Positions 1 through 12,246 of a stretch of DNA of 64,000 bases are shown piece by piece. Source of the stretch: Martinezella lusitana (GTDB taxonomy: Bacteria; Pseudomonadota; Alphaproteobacteria; Rhizobiales; Rhizobiaceae); contig NZ_FMAF01000005.1 of NCBI RefSeq assembly GCF_900094565.1, positions 310,001-374,000 on the forward strand, written 5' to 3'. The notes under the pieces are model-generated. The model did no database searches and was not told the origin of the DNA. It saw only the letters and a program-made list of their open reading frames with translations. Positions within the stretch are counted from its first letter, which is position 1; every line of letters begins with the position of its first letter. Made by a program: the position numbers and the translations under genes.

Positions 1-408
1 CGAAACCTTGTTGACCGCGACGCGGCCGCGCAACACCAGTACGGAAGTCTTGCCACGTTGCGCGTCGACCGCCCATCGCGTGCCGCGGACGGCAGCAATG
101 GCCTGCGGCGTCACCACCTCGAACCCGCCTTGAACATGGTTGCTGTCGACATCGATCAGCACCGCCTTGTTGTTGAGCACGATAGCATCAACCCGACCAT
201 CGTGATTCCGATCGGCAAGCCGGTAGTGTGCGCCGCGCTCAACAGTGATGCTAAGCCCCGGTTCGCACTTCAGGGTTTGGCGCTCAGCGCTGACGGCCGG
301 CCGCGGCGAGCAGTTGGCTGTGGCCTGCGCGTAGACCTGGTCAGCGCCGATGATGCACAGAACGCCTGCCGCCAGCGCGACACCGAGAATATCGCTTGTC
401 TGGATCAT
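1..408 (-). CDS. FecR-domain exported protein (3' part outside window)
   Basis: The gene reads leftwards from an ATG at 406-408 and runs off the window edge with 136 codons visible and no stop. An SD-like GGAGG precedes the start by about 10 bases. Residues 1-28 form a signal peptide ending near VYAQA. Residues 66-74 read DRNHDGRVD, an EF-hand/dockerin-like calcium loop. From about residue 100 the text TPQAIAAVRGTRWAV followed by LVLRGRVAV matches the FecR domain core. FecR domains occur in anti-sigma regulators and in periplasmic scaffold proteins; with a signal peptide and no N-terminal cytoplasmic region, the second is likelier. The exact role is unknown. Confidence 0.75.
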   Translation of the reverse strand, partial: MIQTSDILGVALAAGVLCIIGADQVYAQATANCSPRPAVSAERQTLKCEPGLSITVERGAHYRLADRNHDGRVDAIVLNNKAVLIDVDSNHVQGGFEVVTPQAIAAVRGTRWAVDAQRGKTSVLVLRGRVAVNKVS

Positions 409-493
409 GATCGTGGCCCCTCCTGCATGTAACTGGGGCCGCACACGACGATTTCCAGTCACCGCATTTTCGATCCTTGGCATCGATGATGCG

Positions 494-1543
494 TCAGGAG
501 CGGTTGATCTGCAAGCTGTCATACCCTCCGGCCTTATAGAGCACTGTCGAAACCAGCCAGCTCAGCAGGAAAATACCGACGACCGCGAAGCCGAAATTGG
601 CAAGATTGTCGTTGAGTTCGCCGATGAAGCGCCAGAAACCGCCCTCGAGGCCGAGCTTGTCCGAGATAAGCCCCAGTGCCTCGATGCCGCCGATGAAGAT
701 GGCGACAACGACGGAAGCGGCTGTTATCGTCAGATTGTACCAGAGCTTGCGCACGGGTTTGACGAAGGCCCATCCATAGGCGCCGGTCATCAGCGCGCTG
801 TCGAGTGTATCCATCAGCGACATGCCGGCGGTGAAGAGCGTCGGGAAAACCAGGATCGTCCAGAACGATGTGCCCTGCGCCGCTTGTGCGGCGGAGATGC
901 CGAGAAGTCCGATTTCCGTCGCCGTGTCGAAGCCGAGGCCGAAGAGAAAGCCGATCGGATACATATGCCAGGAGCGGGTCACGACCCTGAACATGGGTTG
1001 GAAGATGCGCGCCAAAAAGCCGCCGCCGGCGAGCAGCGTGTCCAGATCCTCCTCGGCGATCCTCTCGCCCCTCTGCGCCCGCTTGAAGGCGGACCATACG
1101 CCCTTGAGCACAAAGAGATTGGCGATACCGATGAGGAGCAGGAAGACCGCCGAGACGGTCGTACCGATGACACCGCCGACATCGTGGAAGGAATCGAGCC
1201 GGCTCTGCATGGCAGCCGCGGTCGCGGCGATCAGGATCGAGGCGATCACGACGATCGAGGAATGGCCGAGGGAAAAGAAGAAGCCGACCGCATAGGGCTG
1301 CTTCTTTTCCTGAATGAGCTTGCGCACGACATTGTCGATCGCCGCTATATGATCGGCATCGAAGGCATGGCGAAGGCCGAACATATAGGCGAGAAACGCA
1401 ATGCCGAGCAGCGACGGCCTGTCTGAAAAAGCGACCCAGGCCCAGGTCCAGGCGGCAATGTTGAAGGCGATCAGAAGCGCAAAGGTGAAGGCAATCTTGG
1501 CTTTCGGCCTTTCGGCACGATCGTCAAAAGGATTGAGGATCAT
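494..1543 (-). CDS. NiCoT-family nickel/cobalt permease
   Basis: This 349-residue inner-membrane protein imports Ni2+ and/or Co2+ by proton motive force. The family signature H-x4-D-H is present as HAFDADH (H59, D64, H65) in the second membrane segment, followed by the LGHSSIVV motif near 92-99 and GFDTATEIGLL further on, all diagnostic of HoxN/NixA-type carriers. About eight hydrophobic segments are visible. The open frame extends upstream to about 1690, but that part is unlike the family and overlaps the terminator of the rhodanese gene, so the ATG at 1543 is chosen. Ni versus Co preference cannot be told from sequence alone. Confidence 0.9.
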   Translation of the reverse strand: MILNPFDDRAERPKAKIAFTFALLIAFNIAAWTWAWVAFSDRPSLLGIAFLAYMFGLRHAFDADHIAAIDNVVRKLIQEKKQPYAVGFFFSLGHSSIVVIASILIAATAAAMQSRLDSFHDVGGVIGTTVSAVFLLLIGIANLFVLKGVWSAFKRAQRGERIAEEDLDTLLAGGGFLARIFQPMFRVVTRSWHMYPIGFLFGLGFDTATEIGLLGISAAQAAQGTSFWTILVFPTLFTAGMSLMDTLDSALMTGAYGWAFVKPVRKLWYNLTITAASVVVAIFIGGIEALGLISDKLGLEGGFWRFIGELNDNLANFGFAVVGIFLLSWLVSTVLYKAGGYDSLQINRS

Positions 1544-1640
1544 ACTTTTGTTCCCGTTATGCTTACTCGCACAGTGCCACGGAAACCAAGAGGACGCGAC
1601 AGTCAAATGACGTAGCTGCCGAAGTTTTTCGCAGTGTTGT

Positions 1641-1676
1641 AAAAATGGGCAAGCCCGGCATTGAGCCGGGTTAGCC
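1641..1676 (-). terminator. Intrinsic terminator after the rhodanese gene
   Basis: A 6-bp GC stem (1654-1659 with 1665-1670), extended by GGGC/GCCC flanks, is followed on the minus strand by TGCCC and five T. It lies 11 bases past the rhodanese stop and upstream of the permease, so it probably separates the two minus-strand units. Confidence 0.55.
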
Positions 1677-1686
1677 CGTCGTCTTG

Positions 1687-2079
1687 TCATCCCTTTTCGA
1701 AGGGATGCCCCTCATCTGCCCAGCCGGTGATGCCGCCGATCATCACCTTCACGCGCCTGCCAAGCGTGCCCAGGCGCAAAGCAGCCTTGTCCGTTCCGTT
1801 GCAATGCGGTCCGGCGCAATAGACGACGAACAGCGTATCCTCGGGCCATTCCGCCATCTTGCGAGCAGTCATCTTGCCATGCGGCAGATTGATCGCGCCG
1901 GGAATATGTTGCTCCTGAAACAGGGCCGGCCCGCGAACGTCGATCAGGACGAAATCCATATTGCCTGAGGTCATGGCCTGGCGCACATCGGAGCAATCGG
2001 TCTCGAAGGCGAGCCGCCGGGCATAGTGCTCGGCGACAAGGTTCGGGTCTGCGGTGGGGATTTCACTGACTAGGGACAT
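1687..2079 (-). CDS. Single-domain rhodanese-like sulfurtransferase
   Basis: The 130-residue product has the rhodanese fold markers DVRGPALFQEQHIPGAINLPHG and an active-site loop VVYCAGPHCNG with the presumed persulfide cysteine at C88. ATG at 2079 is preceded by AAGGAGCG at good spacing; the longer open frame has no such site. It is divergent from the FtrA-type regulator with an 86-bp intergenic region, an arrangement that suggests the regulator controls it. The physiological sulfur acceptor is unknown. Confidence 0.88.
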   Translation of the reverse strand: MSLVSEIPTADPNLVAEHYARRLAFETDCSDVRQAMTSGNMDFVLIDVRGPALFQEQHIPGAINLPHGKMTARKMAEWPEDTLFVVYCAGPHCNGTDKAALRLGTLGRRVKVMIGGITGWADEGHPFEKG

Positions 2080-2165
2080 GGAACGCTCCTTCTCTGGTTC
2101 GGTGCATTCATGCCTTAACGATCTGGCGGTTGAAATTGGCCGAAACGCCATATAACGTTAATATC

Positions 2166-4917
<2,752 letters not shown>

Positions 4918-5448
4918 TTACTTGCCGGTCGGAACGTCGCCGCCGCTTTGGGCGGGCGCGGGCGCCGTGGCCGCCGGCGCGGTCTGCTGACCGGTGGCGG
5001 CTGGAGCCGGCTGCGCGGACGTTGCAGCTGCCGGCTGGTTCGTCGTTGCAGGCGGCGTCGCCTGCGACTGGGGAGCAACAGCGCCGTTGTTCGGAACGCC
5101 GCTATTATCGGCCGGCTTCGGCTGCGTCGTTGCCGGCGCGGAACCCTTCTGGCCGCCAAGCGAATCGAGAATGCCGTTGCCCTGGCCCGCCGTGCTCGGG
5201 ATACGGTTGAGAATGTCGGTCGGTCGCGATTCGAATCGCGACAGCACGTTCATGCCGAGCGCCAGTGCGAAGAAGAGCGCAGCCAGGATGGCGGTGGTGC
5301 GCGTCAGCGCATTGGCCGTACCGCGCGCGGACATGAAGCCCGATCCGCCGCCGATACCAAGGCCGCCACCCTCGGAGCGCTGAATCAGCACCACGCCGAT
5401 AAGGGCGATAACAACCATGAGATAGATGACAAGCAGTACGGTTTGCAT
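4918..5448 (-). CDS. secG: Protein-export membrane protein SecG
   Basis: SecG is the small auxiliary subunit of the SecYEG translocon. Residues 1-20 form the first membrane segment, QRSEGGGLGIGGGSGFMS is the conserved cytoplasmic loop, and a second membrane segment follows at about 50-68. The remaining roughly 100 residues are a low-complexity tail rich in Ala, Pro, Gln and Thr. SecG in enterics is about 110 residues, so this one (176) is lengthened by the tail, a common rhizobial trait. It is downstream of tpiA in the same direction. Confidence 0.95.
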   Translation of the reverse strand: MQTVLLVIYLMVVIALIGVVLIQRSEGGGLGIGGGSGFMSARGTANALTRTTAILAALFFALALGMNVLSRFESRPTDILNRIPSTAGQGNGILDSLGGQKGSAPATTQPKPADNSGVPNNGAVAPQSQATPPATTNQPAAATSAQPAPAATGQQTAPAATAPAPAQSGGDVPTGK

Positions 5449-5562
5449 AGGTCCAGTCCTGCCCGCATGCGGGCATCAAAAAGAAAAGCTCGCGGCTCTT
5501 TACATGAGGCTCTCGCCTAATCCAAGCCCTTTTGACACCGGAAGTCCGGGCAAGTGGGTCCG

Positions 5563-6333
5563 TCAGGCGAACTGCCGTTCGAATGCGGCATAAATGGCGA
5601 GGAAGTCAACCGCTTTCAAGCTTTGACCACCCACAAGCAAGCCGTTGACGTTGGGAATATCGAGAAGGTCCCGGGCATTGGCGCCGCTGACCGATCCGCC
5701 ATAGAGGATGCGCATGCCCGCGCCGCCGTTGCCGAAGCGTTCGACCAGTTCGGAACGGATGAAACCATGGGCTTCCTCGATATTTTCGCGGGTCGGAATT
5801 AGGCCGCTGCCGATCGCCCACACGGGCTCGTAGGCGATCACGGTCGATTCCGCCGTCGAATCGTCCGGGACCGAACTCGCCAATTCCCGCTTCAGCACAT
5901 CAAGCGTCTGGCCGCTATTGTGCTCATAGGCAGTTTCGCCGAGGCAGATGATGGCCGTCAACCCGGCCTCATGGGCCGCATGCGCCTTGGCGCGCACCAG
6001 CATATCGCTTTCCGCGTGATTCCTGCGCCGCTCGGAATGACCGACGATGACATGAGTGCCGAAGCAGTCAGCGATCATCTCGGCTGAGATGTCGCCGGTA
6101 TGTGGGCCGCTGACCTGTTGGTGGCAGTCCTGGGCGCCGATCGCCAGCGGACTGTCGTCGCAGAGTGCGGTCGCGACGTATAGCAAGGTGGCCGGGGGGC
6201 AGAGCAACGTATCGATTTTGTCCGAGAGCGGCGTCTTGACGCCGTCTCCGATCGCCTTGATCTGATCGAGGCTCGCACGCGTGCCGTTCATCTTCCAGTT
6301 TCCGGCCAGAAGCGGCCGTATGGTCTTCGTCAT
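5563..6333 (-). CDS. tpiA: Triosephosphate isomerase
   Basis: The 256-residue glycolytic enzyme interconverts dihydroxyacetone phosphate and glyceraldehyde 3-phosphate. The substrate-binding GNWKMNG (Asn, Lys) is at residues 11-17, the catalytic His is in VGHSERR and the catalytic Glu in [11 protein letters not shown]. The phosphate-binding GGSVSGAN is near the C terminus. A GGGGGAGAAG ribosome binding site precedes the ATG. It is read leftwards towards secG with a gap of 114 bp. Confidence 0.97.
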   Translation of the reverse strand: MTKTIRPLLAGNWKMNGTRASLDQIKAIGDGVKTPLSDKIDTLLCPPATLLYVATALCDDSPLAIGAQDCHQQVSGPHTGDISAEMIADCFGTHVIVGHSERRRNHAESDMLVRAKAHAAHEAGLTAIICLGETAYEHNSGQTLDVLKRELASSVPDDSTAESTVIAYEPVWAIGSGLIPTRENIEEAHGFIRSELVERFGNGGAGMRILYGGSVSGANARDLLDIPNVNGLLVGGQSLKAVDFLAIYAAFERQFA

Positions 6334-6473
6334 TCCGATCTTCTCCCCCTTGATCCACCTGTCGGCCTAACAAAACTGTCGAGGAAAGGAAAGTTATCGA
6401 ATGGGGCCGGGACGGGTTAAAATCGTTTGAAAAATTGCTTATCCGGAAAATAGATCGAATTGCCCGATGCGTT

Positions 6474-7370
6474 TCACGATGCTTGCGGATCGACGATCCA
6501 GTTCAGCACCTTCCGCCAATCGGTCATGCGCACGGGCGTGCCATGGTTTCCTGTGGCAAAAAGCGTGAAACGTGTCGGGTAATGCGCCTTGTAGAGCTTC
6601 TCGAACAAGGCCTGCTGATCGGCCGCCGCATAGACCGGGTCTCTGCTGCCATGGGTGAACCATAGCGGCAGCTTTGCCTTGTAGAAGGCGCTTTTTGTGA
6701 AATCCGGGTCCGTCACACCGCTCAGAATCGCCATGCCCTTCAGGCGCTTGACGCTTTCGGCATCGCGGGTGATGCCCCAGCAGACGAAGCTGCCCATGGA
6801 GGCGCAGGTCAGGATGACGGGCTTGCCGCCGGATTGTTCATAGGAATAGCGGATCAACGCCGCGATATCGGCGACACCGGTGCTGTCGAAGCCTTTGACG
6901 CTCGGCGCATAATATGTGCCGCCATTCCTATAGGCGAGGTTCTTCAGCCGGTTGAAGTTGCCACCGAAGGTGTCGTCGTTGGAGCCGAGCCGGCGGTCGC
7001 CACCGCGGCCGTGAATGAAAATGACGGTGAAGGCCTGGCCCGACGCCGGGCCGATCCGCGTGACGTCAAGCTTGCGGTCGCCGAGCTGCAGGGTCTCGTC
7101 CTGCTGGGCTTTCCAGCGGACGCCGGTATCGACATAAGCCGGCTTGACGCGCTTCTCGGGAATCTGGTCGCGGCTGTTGATATCCCGCATTTCCTGGTAA
7201 TCGATCGTCTGGAACGCGCCGTTGTCGTGACTTTCAAGAACGGTCTCATTGGAAAACAGCTCATCCTTGAAGGGTTTCAGCATGTCCGCGCTAGCGACAG
7301 ACGCTGTCGCCAGAAGCAGGATGCTTGATATTGCGGTCAGGATCGACAAATGAGCTGTGGACATTCGCAT
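6474..7370 (-). CDS. Exported alpha/beta hydrolase
   Basis: The 298-residue product starts at ATG 7370, seven bases after GGAGGAAG. Residues 1-30 are a signal peptide ending ATASVASA. The hydrolase core shows the oxyanion-hole text FIHGRGGDRR, a nucleophile elbow CASMGS (G replaced by C at the first position of G-x-S-x-G) and a late histidine in FATGNHGTPV. It therefore looks like a periplasmic serine esterase or lipase relative of unknown substrate. It is divergent from parE, with about 200 bp between the starts. Confidence 0.75.
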   Translation of the reverse strand: MRMSTAHLSILTAISSILLLATASVASADMLKPFKDELFSNETVLESHDNGAFQTIDYQEMRDINSRDQIPEKRVKPAYVDTGVRWKAQQDETLQLGDRKLDVTRIGPASGQAFTVIFIHGRGGDRRLGSNDDTFGGNFNRLKNLAYRNGGTYYAPSVKGFDSTGVADIAALIRYSYEQSGGKPVILTCASMGSFVCWGITRDAESVKRLKGMAILSGVTDPDFTKSAFYKAKLPLWFTHGSRDPVYAAADQQALFEKLYKAHYPTRFTLFATGNHGTPVRMTDWRKVLNWIVDPQAS

Positions 7371-7574
7371 GCGGACACTTCCTCCGATCAGCCTGCGGGC
7401 TTGCCATTCATCACCCGGCAACGCAAATCTTTTTTGAATCTGCCCCCTCATGGGGCGCCATCGCGCTTGTGTGCCGTTTCTGTCAGAATGACGATGATTC
7501 GCGAATAACAAGCGCAAATGCGATAATAAAGGGGTCTGGCCCCACCAGGACAAATCTGAGCAGCTTAAAGTTCC

Positions 7575-9638
7575 ATGGATAACAGCAACGATCTCTTCTC
7601 CGGACTACCCCGCGCGCCGAAGCCGAAAGCGGTGGAAAAGCCTGACGTCAAGGCGGAAAAGCCTGCAGCCGCTCCGTCACCGCGCGCTGCGCCGACAACA
7701 TCTTCGGCCGAGGAATATGGCGCCAGCTCCATTCGCGTTCTCGAAGGACTCGAGCCGGTGCGCATGCGTCCCGGCATGTATATCGGCGGCACGGATGAAA
7801 AGGCGCTGCACCATCTCTTCGCCGAGGTGATCGACAATGCCATGGACGAAGCCGTCGCCGGCCATGCCGATTTCATCGAGGTCTATCTCGACCGGCAGGG
7901 ATATTTGACCGTCACCGACAATGGTCGCGGTATTCCGGTGGAAAACCATCCGCAGGTGCCCGGCAAGTCGACGCTCGAAGTCATCATGACGAAGTTGCAT
8001 GCGGGCGGTAAGTTCGACGGCAAGGCTTACGAGACGTCGGGCGGCCTGCACGGTGTCGGCGTTTCGGTAGTCAACGCGCTGTCGGACGATCTGGAAGTCG
8101 AGGTCGCCCGCAATCGCAAGCTCTATCGTCAGCGCTTTTCGCGTGGCCTGCCGACCGGCGGCCTCGAAGAACTGGGCGATATCCACAACCGTCGCGGCAC
8201 CCGCGTCCGCTTCCATCCCGATCCGCAAATCTTCGGCGATCATGCTCGGTTCGATCCGGCCCGCGTCTTCCGCATGGCCCGTTCCAAAGCCTATCTGTTC
8301 GGCGGCGTCGAGATTCGCTGGAGCTGCGATGCCGAACTGGCGCCCGAAGGGGCTGATATTCCCGAAAAGGCGGTCTTCCATTTCCCTGGCGGCTTGAAGG
8401 ACTACCTCAAGGCAACAATGGGCAACGAGTTCACCGTGACCCGCGAGATCTTCGCAGGCAAATCGGAGAAGGAAAGCGGTCACGGCTCGCTGGAATGGGC
8501 AATCACCTGGTATGGCGGCGATCCGCAAGTCCATTCCTACTGCAATACCATCCCGACCCCTGAAGGCGGCACGCACGAGGCCGGTTTCCGTATCGCGCTC
8601 ACCAAGGGCTTAAAGAGCTACGCCGAACTGACGCAGAACAAGCGTGCGGCCAATATCAGCACCGAAGACGTGATGATATCAGGCGTCGGCATGCTGTCGA
8701 TCTTCATCCGCGAGCCGGAATTCGTCGGCCAGACCAAGGACAGGCTCGCATCCGTCGAAGCACAGCGTATCGTCGAAAACGCCTTGCGCGATCCTTTCGA
8801 TCACTATCTCACCGACAATCCGACCGAAGCCGAAAAGCTGCTGGAATGGGTGATCGAGCGCTCCGAGGAGCGCATGCGCCGCCGCAAGGAAAAGGAAGTC
8901 AACCGCAAGTCGGCCGTGCGCAAGCTGCGCCTGCCGGGCAAGCTTGCCGATTGTTCGCAGAACACCGCCGAAGGCGCTGAACTCTTCCTCGTCGAAGGTG
9001 ATTCGGCCGGTGGCTCCGCCAAGCAGGCGCGCAACCGCATGAATCAGGCCATCCTGCCGCTGCGCGGCAAGATCCTCAACGTCGCCAGCGCCGGCCGCGA
9101 GAAGCTTTCCGCCAACCAGCAGATCGCTGACCTGGTCCAGGCTCTCGGCTGCGGCACGCGGTCGAAATATCGCGAGGAAGATCTTCGCTATCAGCGCATC
9201 GTCGTCATGACCGATGCCGACGTCGACGGTGCGCACATCGCCTCGCTGCTGATTACCTTCTTTTATCAGGAGATGCCCGAACTGGTCCGCGGTGGCCACC
9301 TTTTCCTGGCTGTTCCGCCGCTCTATAAGATCACGCAGGGTTCGAAATCCATCTATGCCCGCGACGACGCTCACCGGCTGGAGCTGATGGAGAGCGAATT
9401 CAAGGGCAAAGGCAAGGTCGAAATCAGCCGATTCAAAGGCTTGGGTGAAATGCTTCCTGCCCAGCTCAAGGAAACGACGATGGACCCCTCGAAACGCACG
9501 CTATTGCGTGTCGTGATCGACGAGGTCGATTTCGAAGGCACGCGCGACGCCGTCGACAATCTGATGGGCACCAAGGCTGACGCTCGCTTCCGCTTCATTC
9601 AGGAACGCGCGGCATTCGCGGAGAATCTCGATATTTGA
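7575..9638 (+). CDS. parE: DNA topoisomerase IV subunit B
   Basis: The 687-residue ATPase subunit of topoisomerase IV, which decatenates daughter chromosomes, carries the GHKL ATPase motif AEVIDNAMDEAVAG, the GGLHGVGVSVVNALS lid loop, and the TOPRIM motifs EGDSAGGSAKQARNR and MTDADVDGAHI. The first 45 residues are a Pro/Ala/Lys-rich extension typical of alphaproteobacterial ParE. ParE rather than GyrB is favoured by the absence of the large GyrB insert and by this extension. An intrinsic terminator follows directly. Confidence 0.95.
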   Translation: MDNSNDLFSGLPRAPKPKAVEKPDVKAEKPAAAPSPRAAPTTSSAEEYGASSIRVLEGLEPVRMRPGMYIGGTDEKALHHLFAEVIDNAMDEAVAGHADFIEVYLDRQGYLTVTDNGRGIPVENHPQVPGKSTLEVIMTKLHAGGKFDGKAYETSGGLHGVGVSVVNALSDDLEVEVARNRKLYRQRFSRGLPTGGLEELGDIHNRRGTRVRFHPDPQIFGDHARFDPARVFRMARSKAYLFGGVEIRWSCDAELAPEGADIPEKAVFHFPGGLKDYLKATMGNEFTVTREIFAGKSEKESGHGSLEWAITWYGGDPQVHSYCNTIPTPEGGTHEAGFRIALTKGLKSYAELTQNKRAANISTEDVMISGVGMLSIFIREPEFVGQTKDRLASVEAQRIVENALRDPFDHYLTDNPTEAEKLLEWVIERSEERMRRRKEKEVNRKSAVRKLRLPGKLADCSQNTAEGAELFLVEGDSAGGSAKQARNRMNQAILPLRGKILNVASAGREKLSANQQIADLVQALGCGTRSKYREEDLRYQRIVVMTDADVDGAHIASLLITFFYQEMPELVRGGHLFLAVPPLYKITQGSKSIYARDDAHRLELMESEFKGKGKVEISRFKGLGEMLPAQLKETTMDPSKRTLLRVVIDEVDFEGTRDAVDNLMGTKADARFRFIQERAAFAENLDI

Positions 9639-9650
9639 CCGCAACAGCAG

Positions 9651-9684
9651 ATCGCCGCGGGCAACGACTCCCGGCGATATTTTA
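9651..9684 (+). terminator. Intrinsic terminator of parE
   Basis: ATCGCCG-c-GG (9651-9660) pairs with CC-CGGCGAT (9670-9678), leaving one bulged C, and is followed by ATTTTATT. It starts 12 bases after the parE stop. Confidence 0.65.
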
Positions 9685-9787
9685 TTGAACTGACGGATAT
9701 TCGTTACGAAGCCGTCATGGACGGATGCGTAGATGGCGGCATGGCTTGAATGCCATCATCCCATTCATCCGGATTTGTTTTATCCCT

Positions 9788-10921
9788 ATGCTGAAGCCCT
9801 TTTTGACGACTGTCGCCGCCGTTCTGCTTTTCGGCCACGCCGCTCATGCCGCCGATATCGGCGCTACCATCGACGTGCCCTGCCCCTTCGGCGACTGCAA
9901 GGCCGGCATCAGCCTTTCCTATCTCGGCAACTACGATATCCCGACCGGTTTCATGGAAAATGGAGTAGAGGTTGGTGGCCTTTCGGGCATCGATTTCGAT
10001 CCGTCCACCGGCCGCTACATCTCAATCAGCGATGACCGCTCCGAGAAGGCCCCGGCGCGCTTCTACGATCTCGATATCGATGTGAGCGTCAGCGGCTTGA
10101 AAGGGGTAACGGTTGTCGATCATGTCACCTTGAAGGACAAGGATGGCCAGCCTTTCGCTTTGCGAAAGGTGGATGCCGAATCTATTCGCTTCGGCAAGGA
10201 CGGCATCTATTGGAGTAGCGAAGGCGACGGCAAGGCGCTGTCGCCGCCCTTCGTGCGCGTTGCCAACCGCGATGGCAGCTTCGTGCGCGAATTTCCCTTA
10301 CCGGCGGGATTTGCTCCCACAGCCGACAAGAGCACCGGCATCCGCGACAACCTCGCATTCGAAGGCCTGGCCCTTCTCTCCGGTGGCGATCTGCTGGTCG
10401 GCACGGAATCGGCGCTTTACCAGGATGGACCGATCACGACGCTGACCGCCGGCGCGCTCGCCCGCCTCATCCGTTACGATGCGGCAAGCGGCGAGCAGAA
10501 GGCGCAATATGTCTACCCGATCTCGCCCATACCGCAGGCGCCCTCCATGGCAAGCGGCTGGAATGACTTCGGCATGTCCGAGATCATGGCGCTTGACGAT
10601 CGCCACCTCCTGTCGATCGAGCGCGGCTATGCGCAAGGTGTCGGCAATTCGGTCGTGATCAACATGTTCGATCTCGATGGTGCGACCGATGTTTCGAACA
10701 TCCCTTCCCTTGCTAAGACCGATCAGCGGATCGTGCCTGTGCGCAAGGTACAGATCATGGATCTGCGCGCGCTGGGCCTGGCACCCGACAATATCGAAGG
10801 CATTACTTTCGGCAAGGCGAAGGATGGCACGGACGTATTGATTCTCGTCGCCGACAACAATTTCAACCCGACGCAGAAGACCCAGTTTTTCGCCTTCAAG
10901 GTGATCCGCCGTCCCTCGTGA
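9788..10921 (+). CDS. Exported phytase-like esterase domain protein
   Basis: The 377-residue product has a signal peptide (MLKPFLTTVAAVLLFGHAAHA) and a beta-propeller-like body with GLSGIDFDPSTGRYISISDDRS, ESIRFGKDGIYWSSEGDG and DNIEGITFGKAKDGTDVLILVADNN, which are landmarks of the 'esterase-like activity of phytase' family. Two cysteines in the mature N terminus (PCPFGDCKAG) may form a disulfide. The true substrate is not established for this family. The start was chosen as the ATG opening the signal peptide, not the longer frame from 9725. Confidence 0.8.
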   Translation: MLKPFLTTVAAVLLFGHAAHAADIGATIDVPCPFGDCKAGISLSYLGNYDIPTGFMENGVEVGGLSGIDFDPSTGRYISISDDRSEKAPARFYDLDIDVSVSGLKGVTVVDHVTLKDKDGQPFALRKVDAESIRFGKDGIYWSSEGDGKALSPPFVRVANRDGSFVREFPLPAGFAPTADKSTGIRDNLAFEGLALLSGGDLLVGTESALYQDGPITTLTAGALARLIRYDAASGEQKAQYVYPISPIPQAPSMASGWNDFGMSEIMALDDRHLLSIERGYAQGVGNSVVINMFDLDGATDVSNIPSLAKTDQRIVPVRKVQIMDLRALGLAPDNIEGITFGKAKDGTDVLILVADNNFNPTQKTQFFAFKVIRRPS

Positions 10922-11058
10922 CGCCTTTCTTATTCGCGTGCCAGTCGTGTTACTGTCACGGCGACGGAATAAAGAGGCTTTCAGGCTGCAGCTCTTGAAA
11001 CAGCCTAGATCATACCCCATAACCGGTTGATCTAATAAAGAGGGGCGAAGTAAGTCGG

Positions 11059-12237
11059 GTGGGTGTATTTGAACGTCATAAGCCTAAGGAGCATCGGTGG
11101 CTAGGGTCGAGCGCACATGCGCGCATGCCGCTCATTCCATCCATTTCCGCGGCGCGCTGGCTGCTTATTCTGATCGCCATTGCCGGCATCTATTTCTTCT
11201 ACGGCTTTCTCGTTCCGGTTATGGCCGCTGGGGTCATCGGCTTCGCCACATGGCCGCTTTACAGCGATCTGGTGCGCCGCACCGGCGGAAACACGACGAT
11301 TGCGGCTACTATCGCCATCATCTTCATCGTTACCTTTCTGGTGCTGCCGATCATTCTTTCTGCCGTCTATATGGCCGGCGAAGTGCGCGAATGGTTCGGC
11401 TGGGCCGTCCATGTCAACCGCGACGGTGCGCCGACGCCGCAATGGATTTTGGCGCTGCCCCTCGTTGGCCCATGGCTTGGCGATCAGTGGACGCAATATA
11501 TCGGTAGTCCTGGCTCCATCGGTGAACTGGCGCAACTCATCAGCGGCGCGCATATCGGCAATATCTACAGGGCCGTCCTTGCGGCCGGCGGCAGTGCCTT
11601 CCACGTCGTGCTGACCTTGCTGTTCATGCTGATAGCCCTGTTCTTCATCTATCGCGATGGTTCGACATTCGTTCGTCAGGTCGATCTGCTCGGCGAGCGA
11701 ATTCTTCCGAACCGCTGGGAGCGGATCTCACGTGTCGTGCCGGCGACGATCAGTTCGACCGTCATGGGCATGACGCTGATCGCCATCGGCGAGGGTGTCG
11801 TGCTTGGCGTGGCCTATTGGATTGCCGGTGCCCCGTCGGCGATCACGCTCGGTGTTCTCACAGGCGTGATGGCCCTCGTGCCGGGCGGCGCGCCTCTCTC
11901 GATGTCGCTTGTTTCGATTTATCTTGTCGCCAGCGGCTCGTTTTGGGCGGGCATCGCGTTGTTTCTTTGGGGGACGATCGAGCTGTTCATCGTCGATAAG
12001 ACGCTTCGCCCGAAGCTGGTCGGCGGCCCGATCAAGCTGCCCTTCTTGCCGACTTTCTTCGGCCTGGTCGGTGGCGTGAAGACCATGGGTTTCCTCGGCC
12101 TCTTCATCGGTCCAGTGCTAATGGCGATCATCGTCGCCATTTGGCGCGAATGGATTCGCGAGGCGGAATTGACCGAGGAACAGCATGCGCAGGAGCCGGA
12201 ATTGCAGCTGCATGTTCGAGACGGTTCTGACGGGTGA
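11059..12237 (+). CDS. AI-2E (PerM-type) family inner-membrane permease
   Basis: This 392-residue protein has about eight membrane segments, with paired hydrophobic helices at about 28-75, a long loop, then LTLLFMLIALFFIYRDG, ITLGVLTGVMALVPGGAPLSM and the C-terminal FGLVGGVKTMGFLGLFIGPVLMA, the pattern of the AI-2E/PerM family. Substrates are known for few members. The frame opens at GTG 11059; an ATG at 11125 (MPLIPSIS) is an equally possible start and would remove a non-hydrophobic leader. It converges on the GNAT gene, with 9 bp between stops. Confidence 0.85.
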   Translation: MGVFERHKPKEHRWLGSSAHARMPLIPSISAARWLLILIAIAGIYFFYGFLVPVMAAGVIGFATWPLYSDLVRRTGGNTTIAATIAIIFIVTFLVLPIILSAVYMAGEVREWFGWAVHVNRDGAPTPQWILALPLVGPWLGDQWTQYIGSPGSIGELAQLISGAHIGNIYRAVLAAGGSAFHVVLTLLFMLIALFFIYRDGSTFVRQVDLLGERILPNRWERISRVVPATISSTVMGMTLIAIGEGVVLGVAYWIAGAPSAITLGVLTGVMALVPGGAPLSMSLVSIYLVASGSFWAGIALFLWGTIELFIVDKTLRPKLVGGPIKLPFLPTFFGLVGGVKTMGFLGLFIGPVLMAIIVAIWREWIREAELTEEQHAQEPELQLHVRDGSDG

Positions 12238-12246
12238 GTTCCACGC

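Noticed and set aside
58..432. Plus-strand frame of 124 codons at the left edge
   Set aside because: The minus strand there encodes a clear signal peptide and FecR domain; the plus frame is its shadow.
1544..1686. Possible cobalamin or nickel/cobalt riboswitch before the NiCoT gene
   Set aside because: The region is only about 140 bases, partly taken by a terminator, and I find neither the B12 box nor the NiCo junction motifs.
11097..11507. GTG frame with AAGGAG at 11085-11090 in a different frame from the AI-2E gene
   Set aside because: The frame yields an Arg/His-rich product; the hydrophobic family protein is in the other frame. The SD match is taken as chance.
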